From Desertimonas flava (lineage in GTDB: Bacteria; Actinomycetota; Acidimicrobiia; Acidimicrobiales; Ilumatobacteraceae), in contig NZ_QKYK01000001.1 of NCBI RefSeq assembly GCF_003426815.1, positions 248,001 through 312,000 of the forward strand: a stretch of 64,000 bases of DNA, read 5' to 3'. Of the stretch, positions 32,431 through 40,103 are shown in pieces. The notes below the pieces were generated by a model. It ran no database searches and was not told the DNA's origin. It saw only the letters and a list, made by a program, of their open reading frames with translations. Made by a program: the position numbers and the translations under genes. Numbering within the stretch: the first letter of the stretch is position 1; each line of letters starts with the position of its first letter.

Positions 32431-33627
32431 TCAGCCGAGGATCCATTCGGCGAAGCGCTGCTCCGCGTCGGCCTGGTTGGCCGCCCACCAGTCGTTGCCC
32501 GCCGGGGTGAGCAGCGCGTAGTTCTCGGGTGCCGTGCTGAGCAGCGGCTGGATGGCCGGATCGACCATCTCCATGCCGAGCTTGTTGGTGAAGCCGATGT
32601 TGGTCGCCTCGGCGAGCACCGTGTGGAACTCGGGCGTGTTGAAGGCCAGTGCCATGGCGTGCTGGGCCTGCAGTGTGTTGGGCGACCCCTTGATGATCAC
32701 GAAGTCGGCCTCCTCGGCGGTGCCCTGATCGAATCGGAAGTCGATCGGCTCCCCCTGGGACTTCAGCGTGACGCAGCGGCTCGTGTAGAAGTTGAACAGG
32801 TCGGCCTCTCCTCCGAGTGCGAGGTCCTGCATCGGCTGGCCGCCGTCGACCCATTTGACGACGGTGTCGCGCACACGTTCCAGCGACTCGAAGGCGGCGT
32901 CGAGGTCGAGTGGGTAGAGGTCGGCGGGGGCGATGCCGGCCGCCAGTGCCGCGCCGGGCAGGGTCTGAAGGGCTCCGCTCCGGAAGGCACGACGTCCAGG
33001 GAACGCCTCCGGGTCGAAGAACTCGGCCCAGGTCGCCGGGCCTTCGCCCGGTCCGTAGGCCTGCTCGGTGTTCCAGGCGATGTGATGGGCGCCGACTCCG
33101 GCGAGGACCGAGAACTCCTTGGCCGCTCCGTCGATCAGTTGCGACGGGTCGACGATGCTGTAGTCGATCGGCTCGAGCCAGCCCTCCTGCGCAGCCCTCG
33201 CCGCGAAGAACGCGTCGGCATCGATGATGTCCCAGTCGATCTGGTTCGTGCGGATCTGCGCCTCGACGAGGGCATAGTCGAGCGTGCCGATCACGGTCAC
33301 CTCGACGCCGTAGTCCTCGGCGAGCACGTCGAAGAGGTACTTCTTGCGCGCCTCGGCGACGGGCCCCTCGGAGTCGCCGGCGACGAACGTGAGCTTGCCG
33401 CCGATCTGCGTCGGGGCCGGCCCGCCGTAGCGGCCGGGTCCGGGTCCCGTCGAACCGGGCGGCACCGATCGGGGACTCGGCCCCGGGCGGCCGGCCGCGG
33501 CCAATCCCGAGCCCCGGCCGGCGAGCAGTGCAGCGGACGCGGCTGCTGCGCCGTAGCCGAGGAAACGCCGCCGTCCGAGCGGGCTGCCTCCGGATGCGCC
33601 CAGCGAATCGAATTTCCGTGAAGCCAT
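32431..33627 (-). CDS. ABC importer substrate-binding protein, PotD/spermidine-putrescine type, Tat-exported
   Basis: A 398-residue solute receptor. The N-terminus has a twin-arginine signal ('GRRRFLGYGAAAASAALLAG', about residues 19-38), so it is folded before export, followed by a Pro/Gly-rich linker. The receptor domain begins 'LTFVAGDSEGPVAEARKKYLFDVLAEDYGVEVTV'. It includes 'DIIDADAFFAARAAQEGWLEPIDYS' and 'PNTLQAQHAMALAFNTPEFH', as in PotD/FbpA-like binding proteins. AAGGG lies upstream of the ATG. First gene of the importer operon; a palindrome that may bind the GntR/FCD regulator stands 71-89 bp upstream. Confidence 0.88.
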   Translation of the reverse strand: MASRKFDSLGASGGSPLGRRRFLGYGAAAASAALLAGRGSGLAAAGRPGPSPRSVPPGSTGPGPGRYGGPAPTQIGGKLTFVAGDSEGPVAEARKKYLFDVLAEDYGVEVTVIGTLDYALVEAQIRTNQIDWDIIDADAFFAARAAQEGWLEPIDYSIVDPSQLIDGAAKEFSVLAGVGAHHIAWNTEQAYGPGEGPATWAEFFDPEAFPGRRAFRSGALQTLPGAALAAGIAPADLYPLDLDAAFESLERVRDTVVKWVDGGQPMQDLALGGEADLFNFYTSRCVTLKSQGEPIDFRFDQGTAEEADFVIIKGSPNTLQAQHAMALAFNTPEFHTVLAEATNIGFTNKLGMEMVDPAIQPLLSTAPENYALLTPAGNDWWAANQADAEQRFAEWILG

Positions 33628-33697
33628 GTGTCGCCCTTCCCCGTGGAGCACCGTGAGTCGGCGCTGCTCGGGTGACCCTAGGCACCGGCGGCAATTC

Positions 33698-33716
33698 TGT
33701 CAACATGTCTGACAAT
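33698..33716. promoter_or_regulatory. Putative GntR/FCD operator upstream of the importer operon
   Basis: TGTCA at 33698 and TGACA at 33710 form an imperfect inverted repeat. Within it, ATGT-CTG-ACAAT (33705-33716) differs by one base from the TTGT-N3-ACAA half-site pattern seen at 25305. The site lies 71-89 bp upstream of the substrate-binding protein start, where a repressor would act. Confidence 0.5.
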
Positions 33717-33819
33717 CTGCAACGCGCCGTTCACGTGCGCGCGGCGGCCGCGCGCCACCGTGGTCGAGGGCGCGGTCCGGGAAATCCGACTAATCTGATC
33801 TGAGTTTGCGGATCCCAGA

Positions 33820-33825
33820 TAACGT
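33820..33825 (+). promoter_or_regulatory. Probable -10 box (TAACGT) for cysDNC
   Basis: TAACGT followed by eight bases and the cysD ATG, with no Shine-Dalgarno sequence between. This fits a leaderless start for the sulfate-activation operon. Confidence 0.5.
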
Positions 33826-33833
33826 CCCCCCGA

Positions 33834-34772
33834 ATGACCCTCACCGTCCCGCCTCCATCGTCCGGTTCGGCACCGTTCGTGTCGCCGACGGCGCGGCTCG
33901 AGGACGAGGCGATCGGCATCTTCCGGGAGGTCGTCGCCGAATGCGAGCGGCCGGTGCTGCTCTTCTCCGGGGGCAAGGACTCCGTCGTCATGCTGCACCT
34001 CGCCCGGCGGGCGTTCGCCCCGGCCCGGCTGCCCTTTCCGGTGATGCACGTCGACACCGGGCACAACTTCGCCGAGGTCATCGAGTTCCGGGACCGCGCG
34101 GTCAAGGAGTTCGGCGTCGAGCTCGTCGTCGCGTCGGTGCAGGACTCGATCGATGCCGGCCGTGTCCGCGAAGACCTGTCCTTCGGGGCGTCACGCAACC
34201 CGTTGCAGACGGTCACGCTCCTCGACGCCATCACCGAGCACCGCTTCGATGCGGTCTTCGGCGGCGCCCGCCGTGACGAGGAACGGGCCCGGGCGAAGGA
34301 GCGGGTGGTGTCCCACCGCGACGAGTTCGGTCAGTGGGACCCCAAGAACCAGCGGCCCGAGCTGTGGAGCCTCTACAACACGCGCCACCACCGCGGTGAG
34401 CACGTGCGGGTCTTCCCGCTGTCGAACTGGACCGAGCTCGACATCTGGCGGTTCATCGAGGCCCGTGAGGTCGAGCTGCCGTCGCTCTACTTCGCCCACG
34501 AGCGACTCGTGTTCGAGCGCGACGGCATGCTGATGGCGGTCAACGAGTTCGTCTCGCGGCGTGAGAGCGAGGTGCCGTTCGAGGCGACCGTGCGGTTCCG
34601 CACCATCGGCGACGCCACGTGCACCGCGGCGGTCTCGTCGACGGCCGCCACCGTGGCCGACATCGTCGCCGAGACCAGCGTCGCCAGGCTCACGGAGCGG
34701 GGCGCCACGAGGGCAGACGACCGGATCTCCGAGGCCGGGATGGAAGACCGCAAGCGGCAGGGCTACTTCTGA
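33834..34772 (+). CDS. cysD: Sulfate adenylyltransferase subunit 2
   Basis: A 312-residue PP-loop ATP sulfurylase subunit. The nucleotide motif 'LLFSGGKDSVVMLHLARRAF' (SGGKDS at residues 45-50) is followed by 'FPVMHVDTGHNF', 'FGGARRDEERARAKERVVS' and 'PLSNWTELDIWRFI'. The C-terminal 'GMEDRKRQGYF' is characteristic of CysD. With CysN it makes adenylyl-sulfate from sulfate and ATP. Its stop shares an A with the cysN start (TGATG). Confidence 0.96.
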   Translation: MTLTVPPPSSGSAPFVSPTARLEDEAIGIFREVVAECERPVLLFSGGKDSVVMLHLARRAFAPARLPFPVMHVDTGHNFAEVIEFRDRAVKEFGVELVVASVQDSIDAGRVREDLSFGASRNPLQTVTLLDAITEHRFDAVFGGARRDEERARAKERVVSHRDEFGQWDPKNQRPELWSLYNTRHHRGEHVRVFPLSNWTELDIWRFIEAREVELPSLYFAHERLVFERDGMLMAVNEFVSRRESEVPFEATVRFRTIGDATCTAAVSSTAATVADIVAETSVARLTERGATRADDRISEAGMEDRKRQGYF

Positions 34773-36085
34773 TGGCCGGTGCCGTCGAGCTCGATGTGGC
34801 CGCCCCGGCCCAGCGCACGGTCGCGCCCCTGCACTTCGCCACGGTGGGCAGCGTCGACGACGGCAAGTCCACGCTGATCGGCCGGCTGCTGCACGATTCG
34901 AAGTCGATCTTCGAGGATCAGCTCGAGCACATCGAGGCCGTCAGCAAGCGCCGCGGCAGCGACTATGTCGACCTCGCCCTGCTCACCGATGGCCTGCGCG
35001 CCGAGCGTGAGCAGGGGATCACGATCGACGTCGCGTATCGCTACTTCTCCACCCCGCACCGCGAGTTCGTCATCGCCGACTGCCCGGGGCACGTTCAGTA
35101 CACGCGCAACATGATCACCGGCGTGTCCAACGCCGAGCTCGCCATCGTGCTCGTCGACGCCCGGTACGGCGTCGTCGAGCAGACCCGTCGCCACACGCTG
35201 CTGGCGTCGCTGCTCCGCGTGCCCGAACTGGTCGTGGCCATCAACAAGATGGACCTCGTCGAGTACTCCGAGGCGCGTTTCAACGAGATCCGCGACGAGT
35301 TCGAAGCGATGGCCGGCCTGCTCGACACGCCGCCCGGCCACCTCACGTTCGTCCCGATCTCGGCCCTCAGCGGCGACAACGTCGTCGAGCGCTCGACCGC
35401 GATGTCCTGGTACGAGGGGCCCACGCTGCTGCAACACCTCGAGACGGTCGACGTGGCGGCGCTCGCCGACCAGGCCGCGAACGTCGGCGTGCGGGTTCCG
35501 GTGCAGTACGTCATCCGCCCGCACCGGGCCGACTATCCGGACTATCGCGGCTACGCCGGCACCGTCGCCGCCGCCGAGTTGCGGGTCGGGGCCGAGGTGG
35601 CCGTGCTGCCGTCGGGGGTCACCACCCGGGTCGCCGGCATCGACACGGCCGACGGTCCCGTCGAGGTGGCCCAGCCGGGCCAGGCCGTGACCGTGCTGCT
35701 GGCCGACGACGTGGACGTGTCGCGCGGCGACACGATCGCCGCCGCCGACGATCAGCCGATCACCCAGCGTGACGTCGTGGCCACGTTGGCGTGGATGGAC
35801 GCCTCGGCCGAGCTCGCCCTGCGCCGGCCATACACGCTGAAGCAGGCGACCCGCACCGTCCGGGCGATGGTGACCGACCTGCACTACCGCCTCGACGTCG
35901 AGCGCCTCGGCGAGCCGCAGAAGGCCGACACCCTGGCGGCCAACGACATCGGTCTCGCCAGCCTGCGCCTCACCGAGCCCGTCGTCGTCGACGACTACCG
36001 GCGCAACCGGGTCACGGGCAGCTTCGTCCTCATCGACGAGGTGACCAACCAGACGGTCGCCGCCGGCCTCGTCCGCCTCGATTGA
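34772..36085 (+). CDS. cysN: Sulfate adenylyltransferase subunit 1 (GTPase)
   Basis: A 437-residue EF-Tu-like GTPase: G1 'GSVDDGKSTLIGRLL' (near residue 26), 'EREQGITIDVAYRYF' (G2 and switch), G3 'DCPGH', G4 'NKMD', then two beta-barrel domains. It couples GTP hydrolysis to sulfate adenylation by CysD. The length is that of stand-alone CysN, so it lacks the fused APS kinase of CysNC; the kinase is the separate next gene, 48 bp downstream. Confidence 0.95.
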   Translation: MAGAVELDVAAPAQRTVAPLHFATVGSVDDGKSTLIGRLLHDSKSIFEDQLEHIEAVSKRRGSDYVDLALLTDGLRAEREQGITIDVAYRYFSTPHREFVIADCPGHVQYTRNMITGVSNAELAIVLVDARYGVVEQTRRHTLLASLLRVPELVVAINKMDLVEYSEARFNEIRDEFEAMAGLLDTPPGHLTFVPISALSGDNVVERSTAMSWYEGPTLLQHLETVDVAALADQAANVGVRVPVQYVIRPHRADYPDYRGYAGTVAAAELRVGAEVAVLPSGVTTRVAGIDTADGPVEVAQPGQAVTVLLADDVDVSRGDTIAAADDQPITQRDVVATLAWMDASAELALRRPYTLKQATRTVRAMVTDLHYRLDVERLGEPQKADTLAANDIGLASLRLTEPVVVDDYRRNRVTGSFVLIDEVTNQTVAAGLVRLD

Positions 36086-36133
36086 GGCCGTTCGTGTCAT
36101 GCCGAAGCGCCCGTTCGGGCCGGTGGGGCTGAC

Positions 36134-36709
36134 GTGAGCGACGTCACCTGGCACGAGACGTCGGTGACGCGCGCGCAGCGCTGGGAACGCCACGGGCTGT
36201 CGGGTGCGACGGTGTGGTTCACGGGGCTGTCGGGGTCGGGGAAGTCGACGCTCGCCAACGCCGTCGCCGCCGCCCTCCTCGAGGCCGGACGTCCGGCCTA
36301 CGTGCTCGATGGCGACAACGTGCGCCACGGCCTCAACGCCGGGCTCGGGTTCTCCGCCGCCGACCGCGCCGAGAACGTGCGGCGCGTCGGCGAGGTGGCC
36401 AAGCTGATGGCCGACGCCGGGCTGGTGGCCCTCGTGCCCGTGATCAGCCCCTACCGCGCCGACCGCGATCGGGTGCGCGCCGCCCACGCCACGGCGGATC
36501 TGCCGTTCGTCGAGGTCTTCGTCGACACGCCCCTGGCCCTGTGCGAGGAGCGCGACCCGAAGGGCCTCTACGCCAAGGCGCGCGCCGGCGAGCTCACCGG
36601 CATGACCGGCATCGACGATCCGTACGAGGCGCCCGACCGGCCCGAGGTCCACCTCGGACCGGGCGATCTGGACGCCCTCGTCGCCACCGTCCTCACGGCG
36701 CTTTCCTGA
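36134..36709 (+). CDS. cysC: Adenylyl-sulfate kinase
   Basis: A 191-residue APS kinase: P-loop '[18 protein letters not shown]' (near residue 31), '[40 protein letters not shown]' (APS site), '[10 protein letters not shown]' and '[27 protein letters not shown]' (lid). It makes PAPS from APS. The GTG start is 48 bp after cysN. No PAPS/APS reductase or sulfite reductase is in the window, so whether PAPS feeds assimilation or sulfation cannot be judged here. Confidence 0.95.
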   Translation: MSDVTWHETSVTRAQRWERHGLSGATVWFTGLSGSGKSTLANAVAAALLEAGRPAYVLDGDNVRHGLNAGLGFSAADRAENVRRVGEVAKLMADAGLVALVPVISPYRADRDRVRAAHATADLPFVEVFVDTPLALCEERDPKGLYAKARAGELTGMTGIDDPYEAPDRPEVHLGPGDLDALVATVLTALS

Positions 36710-36736
36710 CGCCTGACGCGGCTCGTGGGGATGTTT

Positions 36737-36779
36737 CGGGGGCTGGATCGTGACGGTTTTCGTCACGATCCCGCCCCCG
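36737..36779 (+). terminator. Strong hairpin after cysC
   Basis: GGATCGTGACG (36745-36755) pairs perfectly with CGTCACGATCC (36761-36771) around a GTTTT loop. Outside it CGGGGGC pairs with GCCCCCG with one internal mismatch, giving a stem of about 19 bp. No U-run follows. It lies 28 bp after the cysC stop and abuts a dispersed repeat. Probable terminator of the cysDNC operon. Confidence 0.7.
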
Positions 36780-37040
36780 ATCACCGAATGGCACGATCGA
36801 GCCCCAGATTCTCGGCGTTGTCCAGCGTCCGCCCGGCCACTGATGTCGATCGCCTCACCTTCGGAGCAGCAGCCGTCACCGGTGAAGCGGACCGACCTCC
36901 GGCGAGCAGAAGACGAGAGAGGCGCGACGGCCCCGCCGAAGTGCCGACCCAGCGCGCTCACAGCAGGCCCACCCCGTAGGCACTTCCACCGTTCAGAACC
37001 CACGAAAGCGACAGGAGCGCCCGAAAAGGCGGCCACAGGA
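36779..37040. repeat. Dispersed ~265-bp element, copy A
   Basis: Starts at GATCACCGAATGGCACGATC and matches 51560-51827 over its whole length with scattered substitutions and a few indels. Shared phrases include AGCCCCAGATTCTCG, TGATGTCGATC, GGAGCAGCAGCCGTCACC, AGACGAGAGAGGCGC, AAGTGCCGACCCAGCGCGCTC and CAGAACCCACGAAAG. Frames do not stay aligned between copies, so it does not look coding. It fills the gap between cysC and a TetR gene. There are no clear terminal inverted repeats or target duplications. Confidence 0.8.
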
Positions 37041-37069
37041 GTACAAGAGCCCGGTGGGCCGGGTCGGGA

Positions 37070-37660
37070 TCAGCGTTCGGCCGGCGGGCGCAGGCCGTCG
37101 AGCATGACCTGGAAGAGGCGGTTGCTGCAGACCGGGCCGTCGGGTGCACCGTCGGTGGCGAGGGCGATCGCCCCGACCATCCGCGACACGTCGCTGGCAT
37201 CGACGTCAGCCCGCACCACGCCGCGCTCCTGGGCGCGGGCGAGGAGGGCGGCCCCGGTGGTCATCATCGCCTCGCAGGGCGGGGGCGGCCCGTCCGGGTC
37301 GTCGAGCATGTTGAGCATCGCCGACGCCGCCAGCGACTGGTGCTTGCGGCTGTGCTCGAGCTGCGCCCCGAGCCAGCGGGCGAGACCGTCGAAGGGGTCG
37401 TCGGCGGCCAAGAGCTCGTCGCCGCAGTGCACGAGTGAATCGACGCCCTCGCGGTAGACCGCGACCAACAGCGCCTGGCGGTCGGGGAAGTGCCGGTAGA
37501 GCGTGCCGATGCCGACACCGGCTCGCGAGGCGATGTCCTCCAGTGCGGCCTCCGGGCCGTGCTCCTCGAACTCGGCCGCGGCGGCGGTGAGGATGCGCTC
37601 CCGATTGCGCCGCGCGTCGGCGCGCATGGGGCGGGCGGGCGCGGGGGCTTGGGGCGACAT
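37070..37660 (-). CDS. TetR-family repressor of the adjacent exporter
   Basis: A 196-residue TetR protein. HTH region: 'ILTAAAAEFEEHGPEAALEDIASRAGVGIGTLYRHFPDRQALLVAVY' (about residues 25-71). The C-terminal ligand domain is of the SBP-repressor-like type with 'LAASAMLNMLDDP'. The ATG at 37660 gives a normal N-terminus; the frame is open further upstream. It is divergent from a 14-helix exporter gene, the usual layout for a repressor controlling itself and an efflux pump. GACA-N5-TGTC lies directly before its start codon. Confidence 0.88.
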   Translation of the reverse strand: MSPQAPAPARPMRADARRNRERILTAAAAEFEEHGPEAALEDIASRAGVGIGTLYRHFPDRQALLVAVYREGVDSLVHCGDELLAADDPFDGLARWLGAQLEHSRKHQSLAASAMLNMLDDPDGPPPPCEAMMTTGAALLARAQERGVVRADVDASDVSRMVGAIALATDGAPDGPVCSNRLFQVMLDGLRPPAER

Positions 37661-37663
37661 CAC

Positions 37664-37676
37664 GACAAATCCTGTC
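37664..37676. promoter_or_regulatory. Palindrome GACA-N5-TGTC at the tetR start
   Basis: GACA at 37664-37667 and TGTC at 37673-37676, 4-16 bp upstream of the tetR ATG, in position for autorepression. The half-sites are short, so this is a candidate only. Confidence 0.4.
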
Positions 37677-37751
37677 TCAGCTGGGACCGGCTCGGCGAAC
37701 CGGTGGCGCCGCGGAGGAATCTGCGGCAACGGGCAATGCGGGTTGCGAAGC

Positions 37752-37779
37752 GGAGGTCGCCTCCGTATCGTTCCGGAGG
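37752..37779. promoter_or_regulatory. GGAGG/CCTCC palindromes in the tetR-exporter promoter region
   Basis: GGAGG-TCG-CCTCC (about 37752-37764) overlaps CCTCCG-N8-CGGAGG (37760-37779), and CGGAGG is followed at once by TTCCTTCCG. Nested inverted repeats in a divergent TetR/MFS spacer are the expected operator form. Confidence 0.5.
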
Positions 37780-37868
37780 TTCCTTCCGTTTATCCACGTG
37801 CACATGGTACCGGCGGGGACGTCAGACCCACCCGAACCCCATCCCCCTCTCGTCACCGGAGTGTGCTC

Positions 37869-39509
37869 ATGACTACCGAAGCCCTCGATGGCGCCGCACT
37901 GGGCAGCGGCGCCGCCGGAACACCGCCCGACCCCGAAGCGCCCTCGATCCAGCTCAGTGCCCGGCGCCGCTCGATGGTGCTGTGGGCGATGTGCCTGGCA
38001 CTGGTCCTGGTGATCGCCGGTGTGTCGATGCTCACCAACGCCCTGCCGATGATGGCCGAGGACCTCGACCTCAGCCAGACCCAGCAGACGTGGGTGGTCG
38101 ACGCCTACGCCCTTCCCTTCGCCGCCCTCCTGCTCATCGCCGGCGCCCTCGGCGACCGCTTCGGCCGCCGCGGCGCCCTGGCGGCGGGCACGGTCCTCTT
38201 CGGGATCGGCTCGGCTCTCTCCGCCCTCGCGTCGAGTGGCAACGAGTTGCTGGCCTATCGAGCCCTCACGGGCATCGGTGCGGCGCTCATCATGCCCGGC
38301 ACCCTGTCCACGATCACGAGCGTCTTCCCCGCCGACAAGCGAGCCCGTGCCGTCGGGATCTGGACGGGCTTCGCGATGGCCGGAGGCACGCTCGGCCTGC
38401 TCGGCTCCGGCCTGCTGCTGAAGTGGTTCTCGTGGGAGTCGACGTTCGTCGTGGCCGCGATCATCGCCGCCGTGGCCCTCGCCGGCATCGTGATCGCCGT
38501 ACCGTCCACCAAGGCCGGTGAACACGTCGGCCTCGATCCGGGCGGCACCGTCCTGTCGGCCCTCGCCGTCGGCGGCGTGGTGTTCGGCATCATCGAAGGC
38601 CCCGAGAAGGGCTGGACGTCCCCGGTCACGCTCGCCGGCCTCGCCGTCGGACTCATCGCCAGCGTCGGATTCGTGCTGTGGGAGCTGCGCTCGACGCACC
38701 CGCTGCTCGACCCCAGGCTGTTCCGACTCCCGGGCTTCGGCACGGGCGCCGCCGGACTGTTCATCATGTTCTTGGCGATGTTCGGGTTCTTCCTGGTGTC
38801 GATCCAGTTCCTCCAGCTGATCCTCGGCTACACACCGCTGGCCGCCGCCGTCGGGTTGCTGCCGATGATGTTGCTGGCGATGCCGCTGTCGGCGATCGCC
38901 GCCCCGCTGTCGATGAAAGTCGGCCAACGGCGCCTGACGACGATCGGCCTGCTGGTCGCCGCCGCCGGGTTCGCCTGGTTCTCCACGCTCGGCGCCGACA
39001 GCGGGTATGTGGACTTCCTGGCGGGCATCCTCCTGGTCGCCGTCGGCTTCGGCCTGGCGATGACGCCGGCGACGACGGCGATCGTCAACTCGCTGCCGAC
39101 GGCCAAGCAGGGCGTTGCGTCGGCGGTGAACGACTCGGCCCGGGAGATCGGTGGCGCCGTCGGCGTGGCCGTGCTGGCCAGCGCGTTCAACTCGGCCTAC
39201 CGCGACGACATCGGCCCCAAGCTCGCCGAGTTCGACCCTGAGGTCGCTGAGGCCGCCCGGGAAGCGCCGGCGATGGCCTTTCGGCGAGCCGACGAGCTCG
39301 GGGCCGCCGGCAACTCGCTGCGCCGGGCGACCGAGTCGGCGTTCGAGTCCGGGCTGCAGACGGCGGTCCTGATCGCCGCCGGACTCCTCGTGCTCGGTGC
39401 CCTCTACACGTGGTGGCGGGGTCCAGCCAGCGTCGCCGCCCCCGCCGATGAGGTGGCCGGAGAGGCCGACACCGTCGGCGACGAGCAGTTCGCCGTCGCC
39501 GGCGGCTGA
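37869..39509 (+). CDS. DHA2-family (EmrB/QacA-like) 14-helix drug exporter
   Basis: A 546-residue MFS protein with about 14 membrane segments. Motif A 'ALGDRFGRRGALAAGTV' lies near residue 95, motif B-like 'YRALTGIGAALIMPGTLSTI' near 133, and the motif C-like 'GFAMAGGTLGLLGSGLLL' of antiporters near 167. It probably exports toxic organic compounds using the proton gradient. The ATG at 37869 is chosen because the N-terminal cytoplasmic segment and first helix start from it. Regulated by the divergent TetR protein; followed by a strong hairpin. Confidence 0.9.
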   Translation: MTTEALDGAALGSGAAGTPPDPEAPSIQLSARRRSMVLWAMCLALVLVIAGVSMLTNALPMMAEDLDLSQTQQTWVVDAYALPFAALLLIAGALGDRFGRRGALAAGTVLFGIGSALSALASSGNELLAYRALTGIGAALIMPGTLSTITSVFPADKRARAVGIWTGFAMAGGTLGLLGSGLLLKWFSWESTFVVAAIIAAVALAGIVIAVPSTKAGEHVGLDPGGTVLSALAVGGVVFGIIEGPEKGWTSPVTLAGLAVGLIASVGFVLWELRSTHPLLDPRLFRLPGFGTGAAGLFIMFLAMFGFFLVSIQFLQLILGYTPLAAAVGLLPMMLLAMPLSAIAAPLSMKVGQRRLTTIGLLVAAAGFAWFSTLGADSGYVDFLAGILLVAVGFGLAMTPATTAIVNSLPTAKQGVASAVNDSAREIGGAVGVAVLASAFNSAYRDDIGPKLAEFDPEVAEAAREAPAMAFRRADELGAAGNSLRRATESAFESGLQTAVLIAAGLLVLGALYTWWRGPASVAAPADEVAGEADTVGDEQFAVAGG

Positions 39510-39566
39510 GCATCGGGTCGTCGACGGCCGTCGACCAGTGTCGACCAGCGTCGACAGAGATCGTGT

Positions 39567-39600
39567 GGGCGTGACCGGGAGCGGATGCCCGGTCACGCCC
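39567..39600 (+). terminator. Hairpin terminator after the exporter gene
   Basis: GGGCGTGACCGGG (39567-39579) pairs perfectly over 13 bp with CCCGGTCACGCCC (39588-39600) around an 8-nt loop, 57 bp after the exporter stop. No U-tract follows, as is common for actinobacterial terminators. Confidence 0.7.
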
Positions 39601-39673
39601 CACGAAGGGCGCATCGCAATGACGCCGCCGAGCCGTCGCCGCAGCAGGCGCGACGGTTCCTGTTGTGGGCCCT

Positions 39674-39679
39674 TAGTGT
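39674..39679 (+). promoter_or_regulatory. Probable -10 box (TAGTGT) for leaderless cdd
   Basis: TAGTGT followed by seven bases and the GTG start of cytidine deaminase, the same box and spacing as at 23963. It supports the GTG at 39687 over the longer upstream frame. Confidence 0.55.
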
Positions 39680-39686
39680 CCGTGCC

Positions 39687-40103
39687 GTGCACGATGCTTC
39701 GCAAGGAGGGGTCGAGGAGCTGCTCGCCGCGGCCAAGGCGGCGCAGGCCAACAGCTACTCGCCCTACTCCCGCTTTCCGGTTGGCGCAGCGATCCGAACC
39801 GGGTCGGGCCGGGTGTTCACCGGCGCCAACTACGAGAACGCGGCGTACCCGCAGGGTGTGTGCGCCGAGGGCTCGGCGATCGGTGCGATGGTCACCGCCG
39901 GCGAGCGGGTGATCGTCGAGGTGCTCACCGTCGCCGATGGCGAGCACCTCACCACGTGCTGCGGGGGGTGCCGGCAGAAGCTCCGGGAGTTCGCCACGCC
40001 GGACGTTCCCGTCCACGCCGCCGGACCCGAGGGCGTGCGTCGCACGTTCACCCTCGGCGAGTTGCTGCCGGAGGCGTTCGGGCCCGAGCAACTCGATCGA
40101 TGA
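39687..40103 (+). CDS. cdd: Cytidine deaminase
   Basis: A 138-residue tetrameric-type cytidine deaminase of pyrimidine salvage. 'AKAAQANSYSPYSRFPVGAAI' is the substrate-binding segment. The catalytic zinc motif is 'GVCAEGSAIGAMV' (C-A-E), and the second pair of Cys ligands lies in 'TTCCGGCRQKLREF' (C-x-x-C). Length and motifs match Cdd. The GTG start is supported by the -10 box 7 nt upstream. The stop overlaps the next ATG (ATGA). Confidence 0.93.
   Translation: MHDASQGGVEELLAAAKAAQANSYSPYSRFPVGAAIRTGSGRVFTGANYENAAYPQGVCAEGSAIGAMVTAGERVIVEVLTVADGEHLTTCCGGCRQKLREFATPDVPVHAAGPEGVRRTFTLGELLPEAFGPEQLDR

Noticed and set aside
34763-37036. 757-codon open frame on the minus strand opposite cysN/cysC
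   Set aside because: It is antisense to clear cysD/N/C genes, Arg/Gly/Asp/His-rich without motifs, and a by-product of third-position GC bias.
37677-40091. 804-codon minus-strand open frame opposite the drug exporter and cdd
   Set aside because: Low-complexity shadow of the exporter frame; the terminator and promoter of real genes lie inside it.
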